The notes under the pieces were generated by a model. It had not been told where the DNA came from. It made no database searches and worked only from the letters and a program-made list of their open reading frames with translations. A DNA stretch of 64,000 nucleotides from Kutzneria sp. CA-103260 (GTDB lineage: Bacteria; Actinomycetota; Actinomycetes; Mycobacteriales; Pseudonocardiaceae): NCBI RefSeq assembly GCF_018263855.1, contig NZ_CP073318.1, positions 11,160,001-11,224,000 on the forward strand, written 5' to 3'. Made by a program: the position numbers and the translations under genes. Positions 1 to 8,618 of the stretch are shown piece by piece (within the stretch, counting starts at the first letter, position 1; every line of letters begins with the position of its first letter).

Positions 1-30
1 AAGGTCCCGGGGCCGGCGAGCACGCGATGA
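1..30 (+). CDS. C-terminal tail of an upstream gene (partial)
   Basis: Reading frame 1 gives nine codons and a TGA that overlaps the start of the DUF58 gene as ATGA. In actinobacteria a MoxR-type AAA ATPase gene usually precedes DUF58 genes with this type of coupled overlap, so this is probably the last residues of such a gene. Too little sequence is present to recognise the protein; the call rests only on the overlap geometry. Confidence 0.35.
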   Translation, partial: KVPGPASTR

Positions 31-1346
31 GCATGCGAGCGGAGCGGATCCGCCAGGCGCTGCGGGGCGGCCGCAACGAGACCTGGCACAGCACGGAGAC
101 CATGCGCCGCGCCCTGCTGCTCGGGGTCGGGCTGGTCGTGGTCGGCGTGATCATGCACAAGGTCGAGCTGGTGCTGGTCGGCGCGCCGCTGCTGATCTCC
201 GGCGTGCTGGCCGTGTTGGCCGCGCCCTCGGGTGTGCCCGCGGTGAAGGTGACGCGGCCGCCGCGTACGGCTGAGACCACGGACACGACGTCGGTGATCG
301 TCGAGATCGAGCCGGGCGAGAACGCCGAGCTGCTGGCGATTCGCTTGCCCACCAAGGGAATCAGCGGTCCCGGCCTGGTGCACCTGCTGCCGGCGTCGGC
401 GCGGCGGGTGTCCGCGCCGCTGCGCCGGTCCGCCTGGGGCGTCGGCGTCGACGTGCGGGTCGACCACCTGCTGGCCGGGCCGGACGCGATGGTCGTGCAC
501 GGCCCGATGGTCGGCAGCGACATGAGCCGAACCGTGTTGCCGCCGTTGGACAAACTGCCGGTCGGGCCGATGCCGCCGCGGCCGGCTGGCCTGGTCGGCG
601 CGCACCGCTCCCGCCGCCCCGGCGACGGCGTCGAGCTGCGGGACATCCGCCGGTTCCAGCCGGGGGACCGGCTGCGCGGCATCGACTGGCGGGTTTCCCT
701 GCGCAGCGACAACGGCGAGTTGTACGTACGCGAACGACACGCGACCGCCGACGCGGACATCGTGCTGGCGCTGGACACCCGATCCGATGTGGTGCCGGAC
801 ATGTCCGAGTGGCCCACCTCCCTGCTCGGTGCGACGGTCCGTCCCGGTGGCAGCCTCGACACCGCCGTGCGGGCCGCCGTCTCGCTCGCGGCCAGCTACC
901 TTCGGCTGGGGGACCGGGTCGGGCTGGTCGACCTCGGCCGGCCCCAGCTCGGGCTGGCTCCCGCCGTCGGCCGCCGGCAACTTCTGCGGCTGCGCAACCA
1001 GATCGTCGTGTGTGCGGCCAATGCTGGCTGGTCCCCGATGCCGGTGCTGACCGAGCGGCAGGTGCCGTCGGGAGCCGTGGTGATCGTGTTGTCGCCGTTT
1101 CTCGACGACACCATCGTGCAGGCGGCCGTGCACGCCGCTCGGCGGGGAAACCGGGTGCTGGCCGTGGATGTGCTGCCGTCCGGCCTGATCGCCGACCGGT
1201 CCGACCGCTGGGGCGAGGTCGTGCGGCGGGTTCTCCTGCTGGAGCACGCCGCCCGCCTCACCGCGCTGCGGGATCGGGGCGTGGCTGTGATGTCCTGGTC
1301 GGATGGCGGCTCGGTCGCTGACCTGTTGCGGCGGGTTCGCCGATGA
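27..1346 (+). CDS. DUF58 domain-containing protein
   Basis: 439 aa. Two hydrophobic segments near residues 28-66 suggest membrane anchoring by the N-terminus. The DUF58 signature lies around residues 200-240: a GDRLRGIDWR block followed by LYVRERH, and then a von Willebrand A-like stretch beginning DIVLALDTR with a partial metal-ion-dependent adhesion pattern. DUF58 proteins usually sit in MoxR ATPase operons and are thought to take part in assembly or insertion of metals or envelope proteins; the biochemical role is not established. Its start overlaps the preceding stop and its own stop overlaps the next start (ATGA), so it is part of a tightly coupled operon that begins outside the window. 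Confidence 0.85.
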   Translation: MSMRAERIRQALRGGRNETWHSTETMRRALLLGVGLVVVGVIMHKVELVLVGAPLLISGVLAVLAAPSGVPAVKVTRPPRTAETTDTTSVIVEIEPGENAELLAIRLPTKGISGPGLVHLLPASARRVSAPLRRSAWGVGVDVRVDHLLAGPDAMVVHGPMVGSDMSRTVLPPLDKLPVGPMPPRPAGLVGAHRSRRPGDGVELRDIRRFQPGDRLRGIDWRVSLRSDNGELYVRERHATADADIVLALDTRSDVVPDMSEWPTSLLGATVRPGGSLDTAVRAAVSLAASYLRLGDRVGLVDLGRPQLGLAPAVGRRQLLRLRNQIVVCAANAGWSPMPVLTERQVPSGAVVIVLSPFLDDTIVQAAVHAARRGNRVLAVDVLPSGLIADRSDRWGEVVRRVLLLEHAARLTALRDRGVAVMSWSDGGSVADLLRRVRR

Positions 1347-1837
1347 CCCTGGAGCTGCGCCCGGGCGTGTCGGGCTGGTGGTTGCGGGTCGTGATCGGCC
1401 TGCTCGGTGTGCTGGTACTCGTGCTGCTCACCGCACAGGGGCTGGGCTTCTCCATGCTGATCGTGTTCGGCGTGGTGGTCGCCGTGGCCGCTGCGCTGCC
1501 CAGTTCACCGGCCATGACCGTGCTGATCGGCGGCGCCGCCATTGCCACCGCGTTCATGGACGGGACCGACGTCAGCGTCGAGGCTGTGCTGCTGATCCCG
1601 GTGCTGCACCTGGGACATGTGCTCTCGGCCATCGCCGGCGTGCTGCCGATCGACTCCCGGCTGCACCTGTCCGCGTTCCGCCGGCCGCTGCGCCGCTACC
1701 TGCTCATCCAGATCGGCGTGCTGGCCCTGGTCGCCGTCGCCGTGCTGCTGCCGGCCGGTCAGGTCGACCCGATCATCGAGGTCGCCGGCCTGCTCGCCGC
1801 CGCCGGCGTCGCCCTGCTGGCCCTGCCCCGTAACTGA
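1343..1837 (+). CDS. Small polytopic membrane protein of DUF58 operon
   Basis: 164 aa with about five to six hydrophobic segments (roughly 14-33, 36-52, 57-69, 80-100, 117-137, 143-160) and almost no soluble domain. The ATG overlaps the DUF58 stop by 4 nt, so the two are translationally coupled. In MoxR/DUF58 operons the following genes commonly encode membrane proteins or transglutaminase-like proteins; this one lacks a transglutaminase domain. I do not recognise a named family. Last gene of the operon, followed by a GAGTGGCT hairpin. Confidence 0.75.
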   Translation: MTLELRPGVSGWWLRVVIGLLGVLVLVLLTAQGLGFSMLIVFGVVVAVAAALPSSPAMTVLIGGAAIATAFMDGTDVSVEAVLLIPVLHLGHVLSAIAGVLPIDSRLHLSAFRRPLRRYLLIQIGVLALVAVAVLLPAGQVDPIIEVAGLLAAAGVALLALPRN

Positions 1838-1850
1838 CTCCTCCCGTACC

Positions 1851-1891
1851 TGAGTGGCTTGTTTGGCCCCAGGACGCAAATGAGCCACTCA
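1851..1891. repeat. GAGTGGCT-family inverted repeat
   Basis: Arms TGAGTGGCT (1851-1859) and AGCCACTCA (1883-1891) pair perfectly across a 23-nt loop. The right arm with its flank, ATGAGCCACTC followed by two variable bases and GTGCGG, recurs at 21960-21976. It lies after the stop of the DUF58 operon and may be its terminator, although no U-tract follows. Confidence 0.65.
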
Positions 1892-1996
1892 AGTGCGGTT
1901 CGGTCACGCCGTTGACACGTGCCGCCGGTCACACTAATTTTCCCGTCGTATTCGAGAATGTGAAGCTGGTTCAGATATGTGAAACTGGAGGCGGGG

Positions 1997-4303
1997 ATGT
2001 CGATCAACCGCAGGGATCTGCTCCGATACGGCGTCGCCGCGGGCGTCTCCACGGCGGCGGTCGGCACGCTGTCGGTCGGCACCGGAGTGGCCGCCGCGGC
2101 CACCACCGCGCCGGTCACCGACGCTGAGAAGATCATCGCCGCCTATCGGGAGCTCCAGGTCGGACGCAACCAGCCCTCGCCGGAGAGAACCGGTGCGGTG
2201 AAGGCGCTCGACGAGGTCGCCGTCCAGTACGACTCGACCATGGACGTCTCCGGCGACCAGCTGTGGACCGACCTCAAGGTCGGCCCGGGCAGCGACTACT
2301 TCCCGACGATGTACTACCGGCTGCGCACCATCGCGGTGGACTACGCGACGCCCGGCTCGGCGCTGTCGGCCAAGCCCGGTCAGGCCGCCCGCATCGCCAC
2401 CGCGCTGGAGACGCTGTACCGCACCGAGTACAACGAGAACACCGGCGAGATCGGCAACTGGTACTCGTACGAGATCGGCGTGCCGTACTGGGTGATCCAG
2501 ATCCTGGTGTGCATGCGGGACCAGCTCGCCGACGCCGACCTGCAGCGCTACCTGCGGCCGGTGCTGCGCTTCAACAACGACCCGAACTTCCGCACCGCGA
2601 CCAAGGGGCTGGTCGAGACCGGCGCCAACCGCGCCGACAAGTCGCTGATCAGCATCGTGGCCGGCGCGCTGGCCGGCGACTCGCAGCGCATCGTGAACGC
2701 CATCGCGGCCGTCACCGACCAGGCCGGCGGCGGCGCGGCCAACCTGGTCGCGCGGGTGACCGTCAACGACGGCTATCACACCGACGGCTCGTTCATCCAG
2801 CACGGCGTCGTGCCCTATCCCGGCCACTACGGCCTGGTGCTGCTGACCGCCGCGGCCGGCATCATCCACGTCACCGACGGCACCGCGACCCAGCTGGCCA
2901 CGGACGTGAAGCAGAAGTTCTACGAGACCGTCGCCGACGTGTACGCGCCCTTCGTGACTTCCGGCGCGATGATGGAGCCCGTTCGCGGCCGCATGCTGTC
3001 CCGGCAGGGCGAGACCGGCTACGACGCCGGCCACCAGCTCACCGCCGCCACCGTGCTGCTGGCCCGGCACGCCACCGGCGACACCCGCAGGCAACTCGTC
3101 TCCCTGGCCACCAAGTGGATCAAGGAAGGCCAGTGGGCCCCGTACTTCAAGGTGGAGAACCTGGTCCGGTTCTCCGGCGGCCTGCAGATGGTCGGCGTGC
3201 CCGAGGTGGAGTACGCCAAGGAACTGTCCACAAGGGACGCCGCGCACACCGTGTCCGTGCACCGGATCTTCCCCCAGCAGGACCGGATGGTGCACGTCAC
3301 GCCGACCTGGTCGGCCTCGCTCGGCGTCGGCTCCACCCGGATCACCCGGTACGAGGCGATCAACGGCCAGAACCAGCACGGCTGGTACACGGGCGACGGT
3401 GTGCTGTACACGTTCCTGCCCGGCGACCAGGCCAACTGGAGCGACGCCTACTGGCCGACCGTCGATCCCCTGCTGCTGCCCGGCACCACCGAGAAGGACT
3501 CCACCCCGCCGCCGCTGCTGGCCACCACGCCGCTGACCACCACTCCGTGGGTCGGCGGCTCGCGCTGGGACGACCGCCACGGCGCGTTCGGGCTGGACTT
3601 CATCTCCCAGGACGGCACCTTGTCGGCCAAGAAGTCCTGGTTCTTCACCCCCGACGGCGTGGTCTGCCTCGGCGCCGGCATCACCGACGCCACCGGGGCG
3701 CACGTGCGGACCACCATCGAGAACCGCAGCCTCGGTGAGAACGGCACCAAGCGGCTCACCGCCCAGCGGCACTGGCTGCACCTCGAAGGCGTCGCCGGCT
3801 ACGCCCTGCTCGACGGCGCTTCCGTTGTGACGTCACGGGAAGACCGCACCGGCACCTGGTTCGGCGTGGACACCGGGGCCAACACGCACGGCACCACCGT
3901 GCCGTACACGCGGCGGTTCCAGAAGATCCTCATCGACCACGGCCCGAACCCCAAGGGTGCTTCCTACGCCTACGCCGTGCTGCCCGGCGCGACGCCGTGG
4001 GAGACCGCCGGGGCGTGTGGCCGCTTCCAGGTGTTGGCCAACACCGCTGCGGTGCAAGCGGTTCAGCTCGACTCCGACATCATCGCCGCCAACTTCTGGG
4101 CCGCCGCCTCGGTCGGCCGGGTCTCCGTGTCCGCCCCGGCCTCCGTGCTCTGGTCGCGGGGATGGGGCGGTTGGACCTTCGCCCTGTCCGACCCCACCCA
4201 GCTCCAGACGTCCATCACTGTCAAGGTCGCCGGCGTCGGCAGCCACACCGTGGACGTCACCGGCTCCCTCGGCGCCACCCACACCTTCAAGATCGGCTGG
4301 TGA
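1997..4303 (+). CDS. Polysaccharide lyase family 8 (hyaluronate/xanthan lyase-like)
   Basis: 768 aa from an ATG preceded by GGAGG 5 nt upstream; a GTG 18 nt earlier is in frame but lacks a ribosome site. The N-terminus has a Tat signal (NRRDLLRYG) followed by a hydrophobic Ala-rich segment and a probable cleavage site after AAAA near residue 36. The alpha/alpha toroid carries the family 8 lyase residues: Asn211 in ETGANRAD, His269 in DGSFIQHG and Tyr278 in PYPGHYG, with the aromatic patch NWYSYEIG near 154-161. A beta-sandwich C-terminal half follows. The enzyme should cleave uronic-acid polysaccharides outside the cell by beta-elimination; whether the substrate is hyaluronan, chondroitin or xanthan side chains cannot be read from the sequence. 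Length is normal for the family. Confidence 0.9.
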   Translation: MSINRRDLLRYGVAAGVSTAAVGTLSVGTGVAAAATTAPVTDAEKIIAAYRELQVGRNQPSPERTGAVKALDEVAVQYDSTMDVSGDQLWTDLKVGPGSDYFPTMYYRLRTIAVDYATPGSALSAKPGQAARIATALETLYRTEYNENTGEIGNWYSYEIGVPYWVIQILVCMRDQLADADLQRYLRPVLRFNNDPNFRTATKGLVETGANRADKSLISIVAGALAGDSQRIVNAIAAVTDQAGGGAANLVARVTVNDGYHTDGSFIQHGVVPYPGHYGLVLLTAAAGIIHVTDGTATQLATDVKQKFYETVADVYAPFVTSGAMMEPVRGRMLSRQGETGYDAGHQLTAATVLLARHATGDTRRQLVSLATKWIKEGQWAPYFKVENLVRFSGGLQMVGVPEVEYAKELSTRDAAHTVSVHRIFPQQDRMVHVTPTWSASLGVGSTRITRYEAINGQNQHGWYTGDGVLYTFLPGDQANWSDAYWPTVDPLLLPGTTEKDSTPPPLLATTPLTTTPWVGGSRWDDRHGAFGLDFISQDGTLSAKKSWFFTPDGVVCLGAGITDATGAHVRTTIENRSLGENGTKRLTAQRHWLHLEGVAGYALLDGASVVTSREDRTGTWFGVDTGANTHGTTVPYTRRFQKILIDHGPNPKGASYAYAVLPGATPWETAGACGRFQVLANTAAVQAVQLDSDIIAANFWAAASVGRVSVSAPASVLWSRGWGGWTFALSDPTQLQTSITVKVAGVGSHTVDVTGSLGATHTFKIGW

Positions 4304-4325
4304 TTTGTCAACCCCTTGATGCTTG

Positions 4326-4368
4326 GAAAGGACCATTCCTCTCGTTCAACGTGAGGAATGGTCCTTTC
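4326..4368. terminator. Conserved-loop hairpin, copy 1 (bidirectional terminator)
   Basis: Perfect 16-nt arms at 4326-4341 and 4353-4368 enclose TCGTTCAACGT. It sits between the convergent lyase and SDR genes, the expected place for a terminator serving both strands. The 5' flank TTGATGCTTGGAAAG also precedes copy 2 as TTGATGCTCGGAAAG with one change. Confidence 0.8.
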
Positions 4369-4373
4369 ACGCA

Positions 4374-5069
4374 TCACCAGGCGACGGGCCCGTTCTCGTC
4401 GAAGAAGCCGCCGGTGGGGCCGTCCTCGCCGATCATGGCCATGGTGACGGCGATCTCCGCGCCCTGGGCCGGGGTGCGGGTGCCGGTGAAGCCGTTCAGG
4501 TCGGTGGCGCAGTAGCCGGGGCAGATCGCGTTGATCTTGATGCCCTGCTTGCCCAGCTCCCGCGCGTACTGCACGGTCACGGCGTTCAGCGCCGTCTTCG
4601 AGGTCGGGTAGGGCAGCAGGAACGGCAGCGCGTAGTCCGGCGAGGTCGTGTAGGCCAGCGAGCCCACCGTGCTGGACACGTTGACGATGCGCGGATTGGT
4701 CGAGCGCTGCAGCAGCGGCACGAAGGCGTCGATCATCCGGATCACGCCGAACACGTTGGTGTTGTACACCTTCTGCATCGTCTCGACGTCGTTCGCGCCG
4801 CCCCCGGTGATGGCCGCGTTGTTGACCAGCGCGTCCAACCGCCCGTACTCCGCCTCCACCAGCTTCGCCGCCGCCGCCACACTCGCGTCGTCAGACACGT
4901 CCACGATCACCGGCCGCGCCCCCAGCTCCTGCGCCGCCGGCTCCACCAGCTCCGGGTTGCGCCCGGCCAGCAGCACCGTCACGCCGCGCCCCCGCAGCTG
5001 CGCCGCGATCTCCCGCCCGATGCCCTTGTTCGCCCCGGTCACCAGAGCGATGGTGTTGTTCTCGGTCAT
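4374..5069 (-). CDS. Short-chain dehydrogenase/reductase
   Basis: 231 aa, classical SDR length. Starts at the ATG giving MTENNTIALVTGANKG. The Rossmann cofactor motif TGANKGIG lies at about residues 11-18, NNAAI (NNAG equivalent) near 84, the catalytic Ser region NVSSTVGS near 131-138, and the YxxxK motif as YPTSK near 152-156. An NADP(H) preference is suggested by the Arg after strand 2 (LAGRN). The substrate is unknown. A LysR-type box lies about 47-71 nt upstream, and the matching box is at the LysR gene beyond the intervening NB-ARC gene, so this SDR is probably that regulator's original target. Confidence 0.88.
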   Translation of the reverse strand: MTENNTIALVTGANKGIGREIAAQLRGRGVTVLLAGRNPELVEPAAQELGARPVIVDVSDDASVAAAAKLVEAEYGRLDALVNNAAITGGGANDVETMQKVYNTNVFGVIRMIDAFVPLLQRSTNPRIVNVSSTVGSLAYTTSPDYALPFLLPYPTSKTALNAVTVQYARELGKQGIKINAICPGYCATDLNGFTGTRTPAQGAEIAVTMAMIGEDGPTGGFFDENGPVAW

Positions 5070-5115
5070 ACCCCGAGTCAACCGCCGCCTGGTCGGCCAG
5101 GCCAGGACCGCTTCG

Positions 5116-5140
5116 ATACCCGGCGATACCTGTAGGGTAT
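5116..5140 (-). promoter_or_regulatory. LysR-type box upstream of SDR
   Basis: ATACC at 5126-5130 and GGTAT at 5136-5140 flank TGTAG, giving a T-N11-A LysR-type dyad; an extra ATACC lies at 5116-5120. The three half-sites are spaced exactly 10 bp apart, placing them on one helix face. The same dyad with a different 5-nt centre occurs at 7766-7780 over the LysR start. Confidence 0.65.
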
Positions 5141-5206
5141 TGGTGAGTCGAGCGTGTGTTGCCCCCGCAGAGCGGAGGTTGACCTCGTGGGACATCAGTC
5201 AGATGT

Positions 5207-7543
5207 TTACTCGGATTCTTCTCTATGAAGATTGTTTGGTTTGCTGCTGCTTGCCATCTCGTCAAGTTTGGCTTGGATCTTCGCGGCGGCGGGAGGGTTG
5301 AGTTCGCCGAAGATCACCAAGGACTCCCGCCAACAACTCGTTGCTTCTTCGGTTTCGTTGCAGTCCTTCAAGGCTTCGGCTAGGTCGTCGAGGAACTCGC
5401 CCTCCTGTGATCGGTTTCCCGACTCCCGGACCATGGACAATGCCTGCCTGTGATATGTCACAGCTTTCTCTGGATTGCCCAGCGTTCGGTAGATGCGGCC
5501 CAGTTGGTGAAGAGAGCCCTGTACGTATGATTGCCTAAGGAACTTGCGTGCCGTCTCCAGGGCCCGTGTGTGGTACTCGATCGCTTCGATCGGGTAGCCG
5601 AGGTTGTGCAAGGATTCGCCGATGAGGTCGTATGCCGAGCACTCCAGATCCTTCGCCCCTAGTTCCCGTGCGAAGGCGAGCGACTCCCGTGCTCGATCGA
5701 GGGCCTCGGGCCATCGTTCCAGCCGTAGGCAAACCATGGACAGATTTATGATGGAGATCGTCTGCCTGTTCTTGTTCTTTGATTCCCGGGCGATATTCAG
5801 TGCTGAGTTGAAGCAGTTGTACGCCTCGTCCAGTTGGCCCATGTACTGGTAGGGGAATCCTAGATTGTTGAGCGACACGCCTTCGCCGTGGCGATCACCT
5901 ATTTCGCGGCGGATGCTCAGTGCTCGTTGATGGCAGTCAAGGGATTTTGGTATCTCTCGCAGTCGAACGTGCGCGATGCCCAGGCTGTTGAGTATTTCTG
6001 CTTCCCCGTACAGGTTTCCGATCTGTTGAGCCGCTTTTAGTCCGATTTGGTGTGTCTCCAGCCAGTCGTTAAAGTACTGTCTGTGGAAGTAGAATCTACT
6101 GGTCGCTGCTGCGATCTTCCAGGCTAGATCGGGAAAAGAATGAGTCGCTGCGTCGTTGGTTGCCGCGATGAGGTTGAAGCGTTCGCTGATGTACCAGTCC
6201 ATTGCCTGTTGGTAATCCGCGAAGGTGGCCGGAATGACGGCACGGTCTGCACTTTCGAGTGGAATCCTCCTGTAGCCGGGGTCTATGACCGCTTCGGCGG
6301 CGTCCGATGAATGGAGGTACCAGTGCAGGACGCGCCGGCGTGCCGCTTGGACTCCGTCCCTGCTCTCATCCTGGCTCGCTCGACCGATGGCGTACGAACG
6401 CAGGAGGTCGTGGAATCGGTAGCGTCCGTTCGTCGGCTGGTCGATCAAGCTGGCCCTGAACAGTGTTTCGAGCATTTTCTGCGTGGCATCCGTGGTCAGG
6501 CCGACGAGCGCGGCGGCAGCTGCGACGCTGAACTCGGGCCCTGGGTGTACGCCGAGTAGGCGGAAGAGTCGAGCGGCGTCGGGGTTGAGGGCTTGATACG
6601 ACCAAGAGAACGCGGACAGGATTGCATTGGACTCGCTGTCCAGTCCCATGCTGAACGCTTCGAGCTGCTTCTGTCGATCAGACAGTTCGTCGACCAGTGT
6701 TGTTAGAGGCATGCGGGAGCTGACTATCCGTTCTCCCACGATGCTCAGCGCCAAGGGCAGACCTGCGCACAGCCGGGCGAGTTCCGGTAGGGCGTACGGC
6801 TCGGTGTCGGCGCGTTCGGTGCCGATGATTTGCCGCAGCAGCGTCACCGCCTCCTGTGTCGGTAGCATGTCCAGCATCAGTCGGCTCGCGCCCGCATGCG
6901 CGGTAAGTCCTGGCAGCCAGTTTCGGCTTGTGATCAGCACGAGGCACGTGTTTGTGCCGGGTATTAGTGGCCGCACCTGGTCGATTGTGGACGCGTTGTC
7001 CAGTACGATCAACATTCTGCGTCCGTGTACGACCGACCTGAACAAGCTGGCCATGGCATCCGTGTTGTGGGGAATTCGATCCGACGGAACGTTGAGCGAC
7101 TGGAGAAAACCTTCCAGTGCCGCGCTCGGTGTGATGGGTGGCTCGGACGGGTCGAAACCTCGTAGGTTGATGTACAGATCTCCGTCGGGAAAGCGTTGAC
7201 GGACTCGGTGTGCCCAGTGTACCGCCAGCGTCGTCTTTCCCACTCCTGCCGTTCCTGAGATCGCCGATATTATGATTGCATGGGTGAAATTCCCTTCATT
7301 TCTGTGATCGTCTTCGTAGCTGTCCAAAACGGAAGTGAGGTGGCTTATTTCCGATTCTCGGCCGATGAAGATTGACGTATTGCTCGGTAGTTGTCGAGGA
7401 GTGGGTAAGGCTTCGGTTGAGGATTTGTTTATATAGACGCGCTTTATGTGATTGGCTTGTATTACGGAGTCGGTCTGGTTGAACTCTGCGATGTTTGCGT
7501 CGATGTGCGTTTCGCTGTTTTCTGCTGGCGGCACTGTAGTCAC
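5207..7543 (-). CDS. NB-ARC ATPase with tetratricopeptide repeats (STAND protein)
   Basis: 778 aa. Residues 1-55 are a polar leader containing SVIQANHIKRVYIN, resembling short beta-repeat leaders in other actinobacterial STAND proteins. The NB-ARC module follows: Walker A GTAGVGKTT at 97-105, Walker B MLIVLDN near 177-183, a sensor block ITSRNWLPGL, and GLPLALSIVGE. A winged-helix-like segment precedes at least six TPRs (about 480-750). There is no N-terminal SARP domain and no C-terminal LuxR domain, so it is not a canonical AfsR-type regulator; a signalling or defence role is possible but unproven. Base composition is clearly lower in GC, with many A/T-ending codons, unlike neighbours, which suggests transfer. 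It separates an SDR and a LysR gene that share operator boxes. Confidence 0.85.
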   Translation of the reverse strand: MTTVPPAENSETHIDANIAEFNQTDSVIQANHIKRVYINKSSTEALPTPRQLPSNTSIFIGRESEISHLTSVLDSYEDDHRNEGNFTHAIIISAISGTAGVGKTTLAVHWAHRVRQRFPDGDLYINLRGFDPSEPPITPSAALEGFLQSLNVPSDRIPHNTDAMASLFRSVVHGRRMLIVLDNASTIDQVRPLIPGTNTCLVLITSRNWLPGLTAHAGASRLMLDMLPTQEAVTLLRQIIGTERADTEPYALPELARLCAGLPLALSIVGERIVSSRMPLTTLVDELSDRQKQLEAFSMGLDSESNAILSAFSWSYQALNPDAARLFRLLGVHPGPEFSVAAAAALVGLTTDATQKMLETLFRASLIDQPTNGRYRFHDLLRSYAIGRASQDESRDGVQAARRRVLHWYLHSSDAAEAVIDPGYRRIPLESADRAVIPATFADYQQAMDWYISERFNLIAATNDAATHSFPDLAWKIAAATSRFYFHRQYFNDWLETHQIGLKAAQQIGNLYGEAEILNSLGIAHVRLREIPKSLDCHQRALSIRREIGDRHGEGVSLNNLGFPYQYMGQLDEAYNCFNSALNIARESKNKNRQTISIINLSMVCLRLERWPEALDRARESLAFARELGAKDLECSAYDLIGESLHNLGYPIEAIEYHTRALETARKFLRQSYVQGSLHQLGRIYRTLGNPEKAVTYHRQALSMVRESGNRSQEGEFLDDLAEALKDCNETEEATSCWRESLVIFGELNPPAAAKIQAKLDEMASSSKPNNLHREESE

Positions 7544-7765
7544 TCGCTATCCCGTCGCGCGGACGTTAGGGACGGTAGAGAGTGCTGCCTGCGTATTCAA
7601 TCGCCTGAAAGTGTGAAAGATTCAGGTTGCCTGTGGTGTATGGGAGGGCTTGAGTCCCTAAAAATAGGGAGGAGTTCGGTGTGTTTTGCATCTGTTCGGC
7701 TTTGAGTCCTACGTGCGGGCGTCGTTGATGATCGAGGTCTCGGAGGGGTGTCGAGGCATTCAGCG

Positions 7766-7780
7766 ATACCCTGGCGGTAT
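7766..7780 (+). promoter_or_regulatory. LysR-type box at the LysR gene start
   Basis: ATACC (7766-7770), CTGGC, GGTAT (7776-7780) is a T-N11-A dyad that overlaps the ATG at 7779. It matches the box before the SDR gene at 5126-5140, including the preceding GCG. Binding here would block the regulator's own expression, typical of LysR autorepression. Confidence 0.6.
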
Positions 7781-8618
7781 GGATCGGTTGGAGACCCGGG
7801 AGCTGGCCTACTTCGTGGCGGTGGCCGAGGAGCTGCACTTCGGGCGGGCGGCGGAGCGGCTGGGGATGGCGCAGCCGCCGCTGTCGAGGGCGATTCGGCA
7901 GCTGGAGCAGCGGCTGGGCACGGAGCTGCTGATCCGCAACAGCCGGGGAGTGCGGCTGACGGCGGCGGGCGAGGTGCTGCTGCACGAGGGGCGCAAGGCG
8001 CTGGAGGCGGTGTCGGCGGCGGCGAGGAGGACGCAGCGGGCCGGCAAGGCGGAGCCGCGGCTGGTGGTGGCGATGAAGCCGGGCGGGGACGCGGGCCTGC
8101 TGAACGGGATTCTCGAGGCGTACGAAAGGGAGCCGGACGCGATACCGGTGGACCTGGAGTTCAGCGGACCGGGGGAGGCGTCGGGGCTGCTCCGGGACGG
8201 GCGGGCGGATCTGGCCTTCCTGCACACGCCGTACGAAGACCTGAGCGGCTTCGACACGGAGGAGCTGTTGACGCTCAGGACGGTGGCGGTGCTGCCCAGC
8301 GGCCACCGGCTTTCCCGCCGGCGCAGCCTGCAACTGGCGGAGCTGGCCGACGAGCCGATGCCGAACTGGTCGCTGGACAACGGAAACCGCGTCCTCCACA
8401 CGGCGGAGCTGATGCAGCTGATCTCGTTGGGCCGGATGACCGCGCTGCTGCCGGAGTCGGTGCGGGTCAACCTGCGGGCGGACCTGGTGGCCATCCCGGT
8501 CCTGGACGCGGAGCCGAGCACCATCATGCTGTCCTGGTCGGAGCGCTCCCGATCTCGTGCGGTGGCGGCGTTCGTCCGCGCGGCGACCGAGGTTCGTGAG
8601 CCGGCCCAGGTGGTCTAG
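7779..8618 (+). CDS. LysR-family transcriptional regulator
   Basis: 279 aa from the ATG giving MDRLETRELAYF, the usual LysR opening. The winged helix-turn-helix spans about residues 6-65 (FGRAAERLGMAQPPLSRAIRQLE), followed by the linker helix and a two-lobed effector domain from about 92. Upstream in-frame codons would add a non-LysR leader and are rejected. A LysR box overlaps the start and a second copy lies before the SDR gene at 4374-5069, so the two probably formed a divergent pair before the NB-ARC gene was inserted. Its stop shares the four bases CTAG with the convergent DUF1062 gene. Confidence 0.9.
   Translation: MDRLETRELAYFVAVAEELHFGRAAERLGMAQPPLSRAIRQLEQRLGTELLIRNSRGVRLTAAGEVLLHEGRKALEAVSAAARRTQRAGKAEPRLVVAMKPGGDAGLLNGILEAYEREPDAIPVDLEFSGPGEASGLLRDGRADLAFLHTPYEDLSGFDTEELLTLRTVAVLPSGHRLSRRRSLQLAELADEPMPNWSLDNGNRVLHTAELMQLISLGRMTALLPESVRVNLRADLVAIPVLDAEPSTIMLSWSERSRSRAVAAFVRAATEVREPAQVV

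Noticed and set aside
1934..3781. 615-codon minus-strand frame under the polysaccharide lyase
   Set aside because: Antisense shadow; the lyase strand has a Tat signal and all catalytic residues.
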